A DNA stretch of 64,000 nucleotides. Source: Bog-473 sp963728845. Its GTDB lineage: Bacteria > Actinomycetota > Acidimicrobiia > Acidimicrobiales > RAAP-2. The position numbers and the translations under genes were made by a program. The notes beneath the pieces are model-generated. The model was not told the origin of the DNA. It did no database searches and worked only from the letters and a program-made list of their open reading frames with translations. This document shows, piece by piece, positions 17,286-29,535 of the stretch (position 1 is its first letter; every line of letters starts with the position of its first letter). The stretch spans positions 208,111 through 272,110 of the forward strand of contig CAVSLS010000026.1 in NCBI GenBank assembly GCA_963728845.1, read 5' to 3'.

Positions 17286-17876
17286 ATGTCCGGTCGCCTG
17301 GAACGCGCGCTCGCCGCCATCGACGCCGCGAACGCTTGCGATCCGAACCTCGAGGCCGGCGAACCGGCTGCGCTCCTCTATGGCCGGCGGATGAGTGAGG
17401 CGCTCGCCGCGTTCGCGCCGCGCGCCTCGGAGGCGCTGAGGATCGCCGCGCGCGGGCAGCACGTCGAGCGCTGGCAAAGTCCGCGGCGCGATTTTCCCGA
17501 GGGCAGGGCCGGCTATATCGCCTGGCGCAACGCCGCGAAGAAACGCCACGGGGAACGTCTCGCCGAGATCCTGGCGGCATGCGGCTACGGCGAAACGACA
17601 ATCGCACGCGTCGGCGCCCTCGTGCGCAAGGAAAACTTGCGCCGCGACGGCGAGGCGCAGACCCTCGAAGACGTCGCCTGCCTCGTCTTCCTGCGCCATT
17701 ACGCGGAAAGCTTCGCCGCCGAGCACGAAGGCGAGAAGGTGTTCGACATCCTGGTCAAGACGCTGCGCAAAATGTCGCCCGCCGCGCGCGCGGCCGCGCT
17801 GGATTTCGGTCTCCCCGCGTCGATTCTCGCCCTCTATCGGCAGGGGCTGCGCACGCTCGGGGCCGCGTCCCTGTAG
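17286..17876 (+). CDS. DUF4202-family protein
   Basis: A 196-residue soluble protein starting MSGRLERALAAIDAANACDP, the characteristic opening of the DUF4202 family. Conserved parts include GQHVERWQSPRRDFPEGRAGY and LEDVACLVFLRHY, which suggest a helical metal-binding or HD-like fold. No reaction is established for the family. It is followed about 100 bases later by a strong terminator, so it ends a transcription unit. Confidence 0.8.
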   Translation: MSGRLERALAAIDAANACDPNLEAGEPAALLYGRRMSEALAAFAPRASEALRIAARGQHVERWQSPRRDFPEGRAGYIAWRNAAKKRHGERLAEILAACGYGETTIARVGALVRKENLRRDGEAQTLEDVACLVFLRHYAESFAAEHEGEKVFDILVKTLRKMSPAARAAALDFGLPASILALYRQGLRTLGAASL

Positions 17877-18191
17877 ACGCGATCGCTGATCGCGTCGGCC
17901 GCGCTCCACAGAGTGGAAACGGCGATCCGCTTGGAACGGCGGATGGCCTCGAGCGTTATGGACGCGCCCCTCCCAATGGCCCCGCCGGCAAGACCGCGGG
18001 GCCGCTTTTTTCGCTTCCGTTTTGGCGCCTCTCGAGCTTTGTCGTGCCCCGCGCGCAAAAGGCGCCGGAGAGGAGATGTTGAAGGGGCGGAGAATTTGAG
18101 ATCACGGCGACCAGTCGGTAGGCGGCGGCGCGGTTTTCCTTAAAGAGTCTGTTTAGAGTCATGGACCTTATCCTCAGGCGCCTTTGCGAAA
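17877..18191. other. Gap with a terminator only
   Basis: Apart from the hairpin at 17978-18011 nothing recognisable is present. The right end runs into the broken edge of the hydrolase stump. Confidence 0.6.
17978..18011 (+). terminator. Rho-independent terminator after DUF4202 gene
   Basis: An 8-bp stem (GGCCCCGC / GCGGGGCC) with a 10-base loop is followed by GC and six T residues. Confidence 0.85.
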
Positions 18192-18401
18192 TCAAAGGGC
18201 CAGCCCGCGCAAGTCGAACGCGTAAACGCCGTAGTCCGCCGCATTGAGCGCCGAGGCGAGCCGCGTGTAGCGGGCGCTGTGCTCGGCGAGGCCGTGAGCG
18301 ATCTGGACGATCGCCTTGGCGCGCCGATCCGGGAGCCGCCGGCGCGCCAGGAGCGGCACGCCGTCGTCGGCGGAGAAGAAGAAGAAGTCGCCCGCCGGCA
18401 T
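18192..18401 (-). pseudogene. N-terminal stump of an alpha/beta hydrolase (monoglyceride lipase-like)
   Basis: Starts at MPAGDFFFFSADDG and continues through AIVQIAHGLAEHSARYTRLA to YAFDLRG, the normal first 65 residues of a lysophospholipase-type hydrolase. It then stops at 18192, where a HGxS-type continuation is expected. The catalytic triad is absent. It lies divergently upstream of pyrG. Confidence 0.7.
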
Positions 18402-18532
18402 GTTCCCGCCTCGCCCGCTCTTTCGAAATCTGCGGAAAAACCTGCGGCGACGCCGAGCGGGCGTCAAACGCCGCTTGCTGCGCGAAATTAAGCCTCGCCA
18501 AATCGCACGCGATCCGTTATGGGTCGAGTCCC

Positions 18533-20161
18533 ATGGCGCGGTATATTTTCATCACCGGCGGCGTGGTTTCCTCGCTCGGAAAGGGTCTGGCGTCGGCGGC
18601 TTTGGGGGCGCTCTTGCAGGCGCGCGGCTATACCGTCCGTTTACGCAAGCTCGACCCCTATCTCAACGTCGACCCCGGCACGATGAGCCCGACCCAGCAC
18701 GGCGAGGTGTTCGTCACCGACGACGGCGCCGAGACCGACCTCGACCTCGGCCATTACGAGCGCTTCACCGGCCGCAACGCCAACCGGCAGGACAACATCA
18801 CCACGGGGCGCATCTACCAGGAGCTGATCGCCCGGGAGCGGCGCGGCGACTTCCTCGGCGCGACGGTGCAGGTGATCCCGCATGTCACCAACGCCATCAA
18901 GGCGTTCATTCTCGAGGGCAACGAGGGGGTCGACTTCGTTCTGGTCGAGATCGGCGGCACCGTCGGCGACATCGAGGGCCTGCCGTTCTTCGAGGCGATC
19001 CGCCAGCTCGGCAACGATCTGCCGCGCGCCCATGTCGTCTACATCCACCTGACGCTGCTGCCCTTTATCCCGACCGCCGGAGAACTGAAGACGAAGCCGA
19101 CCCAGCATTCGGTCAAGGAACTGCGCTCGATCGGCATCCAGCCGCACATTCTCTTGTGTCGTTCGGACCGCGAGATCCCGCGCGAGGAACGGCGCAAGCT
19201 TGGCCTTTTCTGCAACGTGCGCGAGAGCGCGGTGGTCGAGGCGCGCGACGCCCCTTCGATCTACGATGTGCCCGCGCTCTATCACGCGGCGGGCCTCGAC
19301 CGCGAGGTGCTCGCCGCCTTCGGCATCGAGCCGGCCCCGAAGCCCGACATGCGTCGATGGGACGGCGTCTCGAAGGCCTACCACAACCCCGAGGGCGAGG
19401 TGGCGATCGCCGTCGTCGGCAAGTACACGGGCCTCAAGGACGCCTACAAGTCGCTGAATGAGGCGCTGACCCACGGCGGCATGGCCAACAGGGTGCGGGT
19501 CAAGCTCGAGTGGATCGAGAGCGAAATCTTCGAGACCGCCGATCCCGCTCCGCATCTCGAGGGCGTCCACGGCATCCTCGTGCCGGGCGGCTTCGGCTCG
19601 CGCGGCGCGGAGGGCAAGATTCTCGCGGCGCGCTTCGCCCGCGAGCGCAAGGTGCCCTATTTCGGCATCTGTTTCGGCATGCAGATGGCCGTCGTCGAGG
19701 CCTGCCGGTCGCTGGCGGGCGTGCCCGAAGCCAACTCCACCGAATTCGGCCCGACGCCGGAGCCGGTCGTGGGCCTGATGACCGAATGGCTGCGGGGCAA
19801 CGAGCTCGAGCGCCGCCGGGCGGAAGGCGATCTCGGAGGGACGATGCGACTCGGCGCCTATGTCGCCTATCTCAAGCCCGGCTCTCGCATCGCGGAAATC
19901 TACGGCGAAACCGAGATCTCTGAGCGCCACCGCCACCGCTACGAGGTCAACACCGCCTATCGGGCTGGGCTCGAGGACAAGGGCATGATCTTCGCCGGCA
20001 TGTCGCCGGACGCCCTGCTGCCGGAGACGATCGAGCTCGCCGACCATCCGTGGTTCATCGGGGTGCAGTATCACCCGGAGCTGAAATCCCGCCCGTTCGA
20101 GCCTCATCCTCTGTTTGCGAGCTTCATCGCCGCGGCGAAGGCGCAAAGCCGGCTGGTGTAG
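18533..20161 (+). CDS. pyrG: CTP synthase
   Basis: A complete 542-residue enzyme that makes CTP from UTP, ATP and glutamine. The N-terminal synthetase domain has GGVVSSLGKGLASAALG (P-loop), and the C-terminal glutaminase domain has the Cys nucleophile in FGICFGMQ and the His-Glu pair in QYHPEL. Sequence features are alphaproteobacterial. In many Rhizobiales pyrG follows secG, but here a hydrolase stump precedes it. Confidence 0.97.
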   Translation: MARYIFITGGVVSSLGKGLASAALGALLQARGYTVRLRKLDPYLNVDPGTMSPTQHGEVFVTDDGAETDLDLGHYERFTGRNANRQDNITTGRIYQELIARERRGDFLGATVQVIPHVTNAIKAFILEGNEGVDFVLVEIGGTVGDIEGLPFFEAIRQLGNDLPRAHVVYIHLTLLPFIPTAGELKTKPTQHSVKELRSIGIQPHILLCRSDREIPREERRKLGLFCNVRESAVVEARDAPSIYDVPALYHAAGLDREVLAAFGIEPAPKPDMRRWDGVSKAYHNPEGEVAIAVVGKYTGLKDAYKSLNEALTHGGMANRVRVKLEWIESEIFETADPAPHLEGVHGILVPGGFGSRGAEGKILAARFARERKVPYFGICFGMQMAVVEACRSLAGVPEANSTEFGPTPEPVVGLMTEWLRGNELERRRAEGDLGGTMRLGAYVAYLKPGSRIAEIYGETEISERHRHRYEVNTAYRAGLEDKGMIFAGMSPDALLPETIELADHPWFIGVQYHPELKSRPFEPHPLFASFIAAAKAQSRLV

Positions 20162-20348
20162 GGCGTGCTTCTAGAGCAGAATTCCGATCAGTTGGAACCG
20201 CACAAGCCAGTCCAAGCGACCTGAAACACTCCCGAATCAAATTCGGAGCCTGGGCCGTGCAGTCCTGTCCGTGATCTCGGCTTTTCAATGCATTGGGCGC
20301 CAAAAACTGTCCCTTCGTCGCTTCGGTCCGTTAGTCCTTTTATTCGGA

Positions 20349-20462
20349 CTACGATCGCGCCATTTCCATCGCCGAAATCATTCTTTCCAAGAGCTTGCGG
20401 CGCCATTTCCATCGCATCATCGCGTCTGCCTCCGCAGGACCAAAAATCTCCTTGATGGCCAT
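20349..20462 (-). CDS. Possible small protein
   Basis: A 37-codon frame (MAIKEIFGPAEADAMMRWKW, then a basic Met-rich helix) is preceded by an unusually purine-rich ribosome site (AAAGGGAAGGGAA) next to its ATG. No family is recognised. The surrounding 20,162-20,896 otherwise holds no credible gene. Confidence 0.3.
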   Translation of the reverse strand: MAIKEIFGPAEADAMMRWKWRRKLLERMISAMEMARS

Positions 20463-20896
20463 TTCCCTTCCCTTTGCCTTGCGTAGGCGTTGCCAATCAA
20501 GGGTTTGCAGCCGATCGAGCAGAAAAAACTTCGCGCCCCCAAGCTCCCGCTCGCGGCCCGATCCTCCCTGCAGAGTCCGCCCATTCGATCTGCTCATCCT
20601 GTGCCACGGCATATCCAGCCCGCTCGCAGGTCTTGCCCCGGACGCGACGCTCGGGCGAGCGGGGATCCAAGGCCGCGCAACGATTAGCTTTCAAACAGCA
20701 TGCGAGGGGTGTGTGACCCGTCTCTCGGACCATTGTATGTTCTACTTATGTTCGAGTCAAGCTTTCGTGCGACAAAAATTTGCGCAATGCGGGACGCCAG
20801 CCCCGCAGGCGCAGAAGCTTTGAGTTCGGACCCCCCGTTCGCTTTGCGAGCGCCATAGCTCCCCGCGATGACGATTCCAACCAAACGGGATCTGCT
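20463..20896. other. Intergenic stretch without a recognised gene
   Basis: No domain-like frame on either strand. It may hold the remnants of the genes that border it. Confidence 0.5.
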
Positions 20897-21064
20897 CTAA
20901 AGTCCCGTGCCCCGCCAACAGGCGCGAGACGAAGGGGCAGGCTGGTCGCCATCCCCTTCGAGGTTGAGCGCCACTATGACCGGCGCCTCGGGCCGGAAGT
21001 CCGCGCCGACGAAGCCCAGGGGATAGACCTGCCAGAAGACCGCATGCTCGATCCACGTCCGCAT
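20897..21064 (-). pseudogene. N-terminal stump of a GH13 alpha-amylase-family protein
   Basis: Begins MRTWIEHAVFWQVYPLGFVG, the standard opening of many alpha-amylase family proteins (WxIYPLGF). It loses similarity after about 25 residues and stops at 20897. The barrel and catalytic residues are missing. Confidence 0.55.
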
Positions 21065-21193
21065 GTCCCTGCCCCCTGCTCCGCTCCGCGCCGAGTTCAG
21101 GACCATCCTTTACCGCCTGGTTTATCGTTATGGCGTTCCGGCGAGCGAAACCGCGCTAAACCGCTGCTTGCTTGCTTTCGGCGCCGCGCCGCC

Positions 21194-22643
<1,450 letters not shown>

Positions 22644-22809
22644 CCGAATGGCGCGATGGCGTTCGCGCTATTGAAATCGGCGGAGGAAGAAGGCGCCCAG
22701 CGGCCGCTTGACAGGCGCGCGGCTTGGCGCCCGTAACTCGCCGCAATTCGAAAGGAATGCGCGCGGCGTTCGATTTTCCTTGAGGCGCAGCGGCGCTGAG
22801 GAGGTTTGT

Positions 22810-24804
22810 TTGTCCGAGATCAGCGAGAAAGCGAAAGTTCGCCTGCTCGGGGGAGACGCTGATCGAGCCGCCGGCGGTCCCGCCTCCTCCCAAGCCGGCG
22901 CAGGCCGACGCCGGCTCAGCCTCCCTTGCGCCGGCCGAAATGGGCGGCGCCCGTCTTTCTGTCCAATTCCGCCGAAGGCGCCGATCTTGCTCGACGCGAC
23001 CGCCATCGTGCAGCCGCTGGCGCAGCTTTGCGTGACTGAGCAGGTCCAGACGCCGTTCCTGGCGGCGATCGCTGGCGCGCCCGGCGCGGGCAAGACCTTC
23101 GCGCTGAAACGGCTCGCCCAGGCGATCGAGGCGTTCGACTGGCTCCGCAGGGACCCTCGGGCGGGTGGTTGTCGCAGGGTCGACGCGTCCGACGGCGCCG
23201 AAGCGCCGGTCGCGCTGGCGAGCGCCGCCTACGCGGCTCTCGACGCGAGCCGGGCGGCGTCGATTATTCTGCCCTGCTCGACGAGTCGGCGCATGCCGGC
23301 GGCGATCCGCTGAGGGCGGCGAAAGCCGCTTCCGACCGCCATGACGAGATCGTCCGCAAGCTCGAGGCCGAGCGCGCGCAGCGCGACGAGGTCGAGGCGC
23401 GCGCCGCCCGCCTCGCCGACGCGCTGCTGTTCGAGACGCCGGGCTCGCGCGTCGACGTCTTCGCCCGCGCGCGGCGCGGAGCGATCGACGCCCGCCTCCG
23501 ACGCTTCGATCTCGCCGGATCCGACGCCGCCGCCAGCTATCGCGACCTCGTGCGCGACATTGGGCAGCATGGGGCCCGGCGGACGCGCCGGCGTCGCGCT
23601 GCGTTCGATCTGGGCCTATGCCGGCCAGAGAAGGCTTCTGTTCTGGGCGATTGTCGCATTCGTCCTGGGCGCCGCGGCGAGCTTCCTGCACGGAGAGGCC
23701 GCGCTGTCCGCGATCCGCGCCGCGCCGCGGCGCAGCCGGCAGGCTGGATCGCCGGCGCACGCCGACTGGTTCGACAGGGCGGCAAAGATCCTCTACCTCC
23801 TCGGCGCCTTGGCGCTTGCGCTGAATATTTGGCGAGCGATCAGCTTTTCGAGCCTGCTGCTGCGCGGAGCGCAACTGCTCGATCTGGATGTGCGCGACCG
23901 GCGCCGCGATCTGGAGAGTCGCGCTGGCGCGCCTCAATCAGCGGGTCGCAGCCCTGTCCGCCGAAGCGGACGCCGCCGCGAAGCGCGCGGAAGCGGCGGC
24001 CCGTCGCGCAGGCGGTAAGGCGGCGTCGCGCGCGCCCGGCCCGGAGTTCCTCGACGCCCGCCACGTTCCCGCCGCGGCGGCGCGAGCGTTTCTGGCGGCG
24101 CTTGCCGAGCGCATCGGCAGGGCCGGCGGCCGGCGCGCCGGACAGACTCGTTTTCCTCATCGACAATCTCGACGCCCTGCCCGCAGGCGCGGCGATCGCC
24201 TGGATCGAGACGGCGCAAAGCGTCATCGGCGCGGGCTCGATCGGCGTCATGGCCCTCGATCCCGCGCGGCTCGTGGACCCGCTCGGCGGTCCTCGCGAAG
24301 CGCGCCGCAGGTTCGACAAGTGGCTGCAGGTCGGTTGTCAATCTGCCTCGACGCGTCGATCTGGACGGCGAGCGGCTTGTCGCGAGCCTGCTCTCGGCGG
24401 ACGGGCGGGCTGCGCCCGTATCGTCCGTCGCGGAGCTCGGGACGGCGCTCGTCGAGCCGCTGTCGCCGGCGGAAACCGCGCTTCTGACGGCGCTCGCGCC
24501 TCTGGCGGCGCATTCGCCGCGCGGCGCAAAGCGCTTTCTGAACGCCTACCGGCTGGCGCGCTGCTCAAGCGCGCCTCGGTCCGTCGTGGCCTTGATGCAG
24601 GCGGTCGCCTTCGCCGACGAGGACGTGCGGGCGGCGATGCACAATCGTCTTGTCGGCGACGCAGACGAGCTCGGCGACTTCGGCGGCCCCGAGGCCCTCG
24701 TCAGGGCGGTCAAGAGCGCGCGCGCGGCCAACAGCGGCGCGATTTCGATAGCCGACGCGCGCGCGGCCGAGGCGATCGCGCGCCGCTACGCCCTGTCACT
24801 GTGA
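22810..24804 (+). CDS. KAP-type P-loop NTPase, multiply frameshifted
   Basis: The TTG start at 22810 follows GAGGAGG by 5 bases. Walker A is GAPGAGKTFALKRL (near residue 90). Two membrane helices (FWAIVAFVLGAAASFL and LYLLGALALALNIW) are inserted between Walker A and Walker B, the arrangement of KAP NTPases. Walker B is LVFLIDNLDALP near 24,150. The C-terminal helical part ends in AIARRYALSL. At least four frame changes are needed. KAP proteins are thought to organise membrane complexes, and some occur in phage defence. It is convergent with the efflux operon and overlaps its last gene by 9 bases. Confidence 0.7.
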
Positions 24805-26225
24805 GCCGAGCGGCGGCGGCGGCGCCGGCGCCACCGCATCCGCCAGCGCGTCGGGCAGCTTCGACTCGGTCCAGCCTCCGCCCAGCGCGACGATCAGGTT
24901 GACGACGTCCGTCTGAATCTGCTCCTGCGTCAACAGCAGCGACTTCTTCCGCCGTAAGTTGCTGCTGCTCGGCGATGACAACGGCGGTGAACGCCTGGGT
25001 GCCAGCCTGATATTCGTTCAGCGCGATCTGTGTCGCCTGGCGAGAGATGCGCACGTCCTCCGCCTCCACCTTGGCCTGGCGCGACAGGATGCGGATGCCG
25101 GCAGATTGTCTTCCACCTGCTGAATGGCTGTCAGCACCGTTTGGCGATAGGTCGCCACGCCCGAGTTGTACGTCTGGCGCGCCGCCTCGACCTGCGCCCC
25201 GGTCAGGCCGCCGTTGAACACGGGCTGGGCAAGCGAGGCGCCGAACGACCAGATAGGATTGGACGGCCCGAAGCTCGCGGCGAACGGGTTGCCTGAATAG
25301 CCTAACAAACCAGACAGCGAGATCGCAGGGAAATACCCGGCGAACGCGACGCCGATCTGCGCGTTGGCCTGCCGCATCGTCTCCTCCGCCGCGGCGACGT
25401 CGGGCCGACGCTCGAGCAAGGAGGACGGCAGACGCACCGGGATCGAGGGCACGCGGGTCGACAGGACTCCGTGCGGGATCGACAACCCGGCCGGCGGACG
25501 CCCCATCAGCACTGCGATCGCATGCTCGCTCTGGGCGCGTGACACTCCGGCGGAGATGAGCTGCGCCTCGGCGTTGAGCACTTGCGCTTGCGCAGTGATA
25601 ACGTCCGATTTGGCGGCCGTTCCGGCGTTGTATTGGTTTTGAGTGATTGTCAGCGAACGCTTGTACTCCTCGACCGTCCTCGTCAGCAGTCTTCGAAGAA
25701 ATCGGCGTACCGCAAAGTGACATATTCGCTCGCGAGCTGCGACTGCGCCGAGAGCTGAGCGTTGGCGAGGTTGGCCGCTACGCTCTCGGCTCCCGCCTGT
25801 TGCGCCTCGATCTCGCGCCTGACCATCCCCACACGTCGAGCGTCCACGAACCGGTTGCTTCCGCGGTGAGAGTTTGTCGTGCGCCTCCTTGCTGGTTGCT
25901 TCGTGTCACGGACGCTGCGCCGTTGATCGTCGGATACAGCCCGGCGCGCGCCTCATTGATAAGCGCGATCGCGCTCGCGGTAGTTGGCCTCGTCGGCTTG
26001 ACCGTCTGGTTGGAGATCAGCGACCGCGCCCTCCAGCCGACCGAGTTCCGGATCATGGAAGATGCTCCACCAGTCGCCCTTGGATTCGCTGGCCCGCGGC
26101 GTTGCAATCTTCCAGCCGGCGATCTCCTTGAACTGCGGGGAAACGATCGCCGCGGGGCGCAGGAAATCGGGGCCGACCGGCATGCAGCCGGCGAGGCGGC
26201 CGCGAGCCGTCAACACGGTGAACAC
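24796..26225 (-). CDS. NodT-family outer-membrane efflux lipoprotein, frameshifted
   Basis: The outer-membrane channel of the RND pump. The N-terminus has a lipobox RLAGC followed by MPVGPDFLRP, typical of NodT/OprM lipoproteins. Later segments include SLLERRPDVAAAEETMRQAN and ISLSGLLGYSGN, and LTAIQQVEDNLPASA from the second OEP repeat. The end is VVNLIVALGGGW. Several frame changes divide it. The start is uncertain and probably a GTG near 26,225, just after the upstream permease stop. Confidence 0.8.
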
Positions 26226-26242
26226 GATGCTGCCGCGCCAGT

Positions 26243-29200
26243 CTATCTCGCCCTCGCGAGCGGCTCCGGATGGACGCGCAGGTAATAGCGACTCCACAAC
26301 CGCCCCAGCAACTTCCCGAACAAATCAAGGTAAAGGAATACTACCGGCGTCGTATAGAGCGTCAGGACCTGACTGACGACCAGGCCGCCGACGATGGTGA
26401 TCCCGAGAGGGTGACGCAACTCCGAGCCCTCGCCCGTTCCGAAGGCAAGCGGCAGCGCGCCGAAGATCGCAGCGCAAGTGGTCATCATGATCGGACGGAA
26501 GCGCAAGAGGCAAGCCTGCTCGATCGCCGCGCGGGTGTCGAGCCCCTGCCGCTCGGCCGCCAGTGCGAAGTCCACCATCATGATCGCATTCTTCTTCACG
26601 ATGCCGATGAGCAACAGCACGCCGATCGCGGCGATGACGGTGAATTGGGTGTCGAACAGCCAGAACGCGAGCGCCGCGCCGACGCTGGCCGAGAACAGCG
26701 TCGACAGAATCGTGATCGGATGGATGAGACTCTCGTAGAGAATGCCAAGCACGATGTAGATCGTCAGCACGGCGGCCCCGAACAGCATCGGCATGTTCGA
26801 TTGCGATTGCTGATACGTCGCGGCCGTGCCCGCGAAGGCGCCGCGTACGGTCGAGGGCATGCCGATGCGCTGGATCGCATTGTCGATTTCGGTCTTGGCT
26901 TCGCTCAGCGCCCGACCAGGCGCAAGATTGAAAGAGATGGTCGAGGCCGCGAAGACTCCCTGATGGTTAACGCTGATAGGCGTGTGGCCCGGCGCGAAGC
27001 GGGCGAAAGCCGAGAGCGGAATCATTGTTTCGAGCGAGGTCGAGACCGCTGCGCCGGTCGACGCGCTCGCGCGCCCGCTCGCGGCGAGCGCGTTGGTGGC
27101 GAAATTGCGCGCCGAATCCGCGGCGATCGTCGCAGCCGTGCTGGCCGCGCCGGTCGTGGAATTGAACAATCCCGCCGCCATGCCGGTCTGCTGGGTGCCG
27201 GTCGGAGGAGCAGCGGAGGTCGAGACATAGAGTTCATCAAGCGTACGGGGATCCTGCCAATAGCGCGGTGCGACCTCCATGACGACGTGATATTGGTTCT
27301 GCGCGCTGTAGATCACCGACACCTGGCGCTGGCCGAACGCGTCGTAAAGCGTGTTGTCGATCGCGTTGAGCGTCAGCCCCAGGCGCCTCGCGGTGTCGCG
27401 ATCGACGGTGAGGTCGGTCTCGAGACCGGCCTGCTGCTGGTCGGAATTGACGTCCTTGATGACGTCGTTGTCCATCAGGGCCTCCGTCAGCTTCGGCGCC
27501 CACTTGTAGAGGTCCTTCGTGTCGTCGGAGAGCAGCGTGTACTGATAGGCTGCGTTGCTCCGGCGACCGCCTGTTCTCAGGTCCGATGCGGTGAACATGA
27601 AAAGGCGGGCGCCTGGGACCTGCGCTTCGCCGCGAAGCCGGTTCACGACCTCGTCGGCGGTCACCCCGCGTTGCGCGTAGGGCTTGAGCAACATGAAGGC
27701 GAAGCCGACGTTCGTCTGCCGCCCGCCGGTGAACCCGACAACGCTCGCGACCGCGGGATCGTTACGAGCGATCGTCAGCAACTGTTCGAACTTCGTCTTC
27801 ATCGACTGGAATGAGATGCTTTGATCGCCCTGGATTCCGCCGATGATGAGCCCGGTGTCCTGAACCGGAAAGAGCCCGTAGGTCACTTGGTAGCGGAACA
27901 TGTAGAAGTTGAGCCCGATCGTCGCCAGGAGCGTGAGCATGACGGCGCCCGGATGAGCCAATGCGACACGCAGCGTTCTTCGGTAGAAGGCCAGCATAGC
28001 GTCGAAGACATATTCGGTCGCACGATAGAGACGTCCGTGTCGGACGACCGGCTCGCGGGGGAGGACGAGCGCGCACATCATCGGCGTCGTCGTCAAAGAC
28101 ACGACGAGCGAGATCATCACCGCAACCGACAGCGTGACCGCGAATTCGCTGAACAGCCGCCCGACGATGCCGCCGAAGAAGATCAGCGGGGCGAACACTG
28201 CGATCAGGGACAGGCTGATCGAGAGCACGGTGAAGCCGACCTCGCTTGCGCCCTTTACCGCCGCCTGGAGGCGCGGCATGCCCTGTTCGAGGTAGCGCGA
28301 AATGTTTTCGAGGACGACGATCGCGTCGTCGACGACGAACCCGGTGGAAATGATCAGCGCCATCAGCGACAAATTGTCGAGGCTGAAGCCGAGCAGATAC
28401 ATCGCGCCGAACGAGCCGATGATCGAGGTCGGCACCGCGACGCTCGGAATCGCCGCGGCTCGGATGCTGCGCAGGAACGCGAACACCACCAGCACCACCA
28501 ATGCAATAGCGATGACCAGCGTCTTTTGGGTGTCGGCCAGCGTTTGCCGAATGGTCTTGGACCGGTCGAGCGCGACAGTCAGATTGACGTCGCCCGGCAG
28601 AGAGGCGGCGAGGCGAGGCAGCTCGGCCCGCACGTTGTCGACGGTGGTGATGATGTTCGCGCCCGGCTGGCGCAACAGCGAAACGACGATGCCCGGCTTG
28701 CCGTCGACAAGACCAGCGTTCCGCAGGTCCTCGACGGAATCAATCACCTCGGCAACGTCGGACAGCTTGACCGCGGCGCCGTTGCGATAGGCGATGACGA
28801 GATCGCGGTACTGGGCCGCCTTCGTCGCCTGATCATTGGCGTAGAGTTGATAGTGGGCGTTGTCGTCCTCGATCGCCCCCTTGGGGCTGTTGGCGTTGGC
28901 GGATGCGAGCGCCGCGCGGATATCCTCGAGCCCGATGCCGTAATGAAAGACCGCCGTCGGGTTGATCTCGATGCGCACCGCGGGCAGCGCGGACCCCAGA
29001 CGTCCACCTCGCCGATCCCCGGCAATTGCGACAGGCTTTGCTGGAGGACGTTCGACGCGAGATCATAGAGCTGGCCCGCCGTATGCGTTGGCGAGGTCAA
29101 CGCAATGATCATGATCGGCGCGTCCGCGGGGTTGACCTTGTGGTAGGTCGGGTTCTGCCGCAGGCTGGTCGGCAGATCGACGCGCGCGGCGACGATCCCC

Positions 29201-29535
29201 GCCTGGACGTCGCGCGCCGCTCCGTCGATGTTGCGATCGAGCCCGAACTGCAACGTGATGTGCATCGTGCCGAGCGTGCTCTGCGACGTCATCTCGTTGA
29301 CGTCGGCGATCTGGCCGAGATGGCGCTCGAGCGGTGCGGCGACCGTCGTCGCCATGGTGTCCGGGCTGGCCCCGGGCATGTTGGCCTGGACGGAGATGAT
29401 CGGGAAATCGACCTGCGGCAGCGGCGAGACCGGCAGCTGCCAATAGCCGAGCAGGCCCGCGAAGATGATGCCGATCGTCAAGAGCGTGGTCGCGACCGGC
29501 CGCCGGATGAACAGCTCGGAGAAGCGGTTCTTCAC
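26243..29535 (-). CDS. mdtC: RND multidrug efflux permease, MdtC-like
   Basis: The second inner-membrane permease of the pump. It starts with GTG 29535 (KNRFSELFIRRPVATTLLTI), overlapping the mdtB stop by 4 bases. The proton-relay Asp pair is in GFVVDDAIVVLENI. One frame change near 28,995, after GIGEVDVWG, separates the first 180 residues from the rest; joined, the protein is about 1,095 residues. An Ala/Ser-rich insert near 27,050-27,230 lengthens a periplasmic loop. It probably pairs with the upstream permease in a heterotrimer, as in MdtBC. Confidence 0.88.

Noticed and set aside
18140..18165. Possible insertion-sequence end (GAGTC repeated around CTGTTTA)
   Set aside because: It is a 5-base direct repeat and not an inverted one, with no transposase or partner end nearby.
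26270..27814. 514-codon plus-strand frame antisense to the MdtC-like gene
   Set aside because: The minus strand encodes an RND permease with clear helices, and the plus-strand product is Arg/Asp/Gly-rich without similarity to a family.
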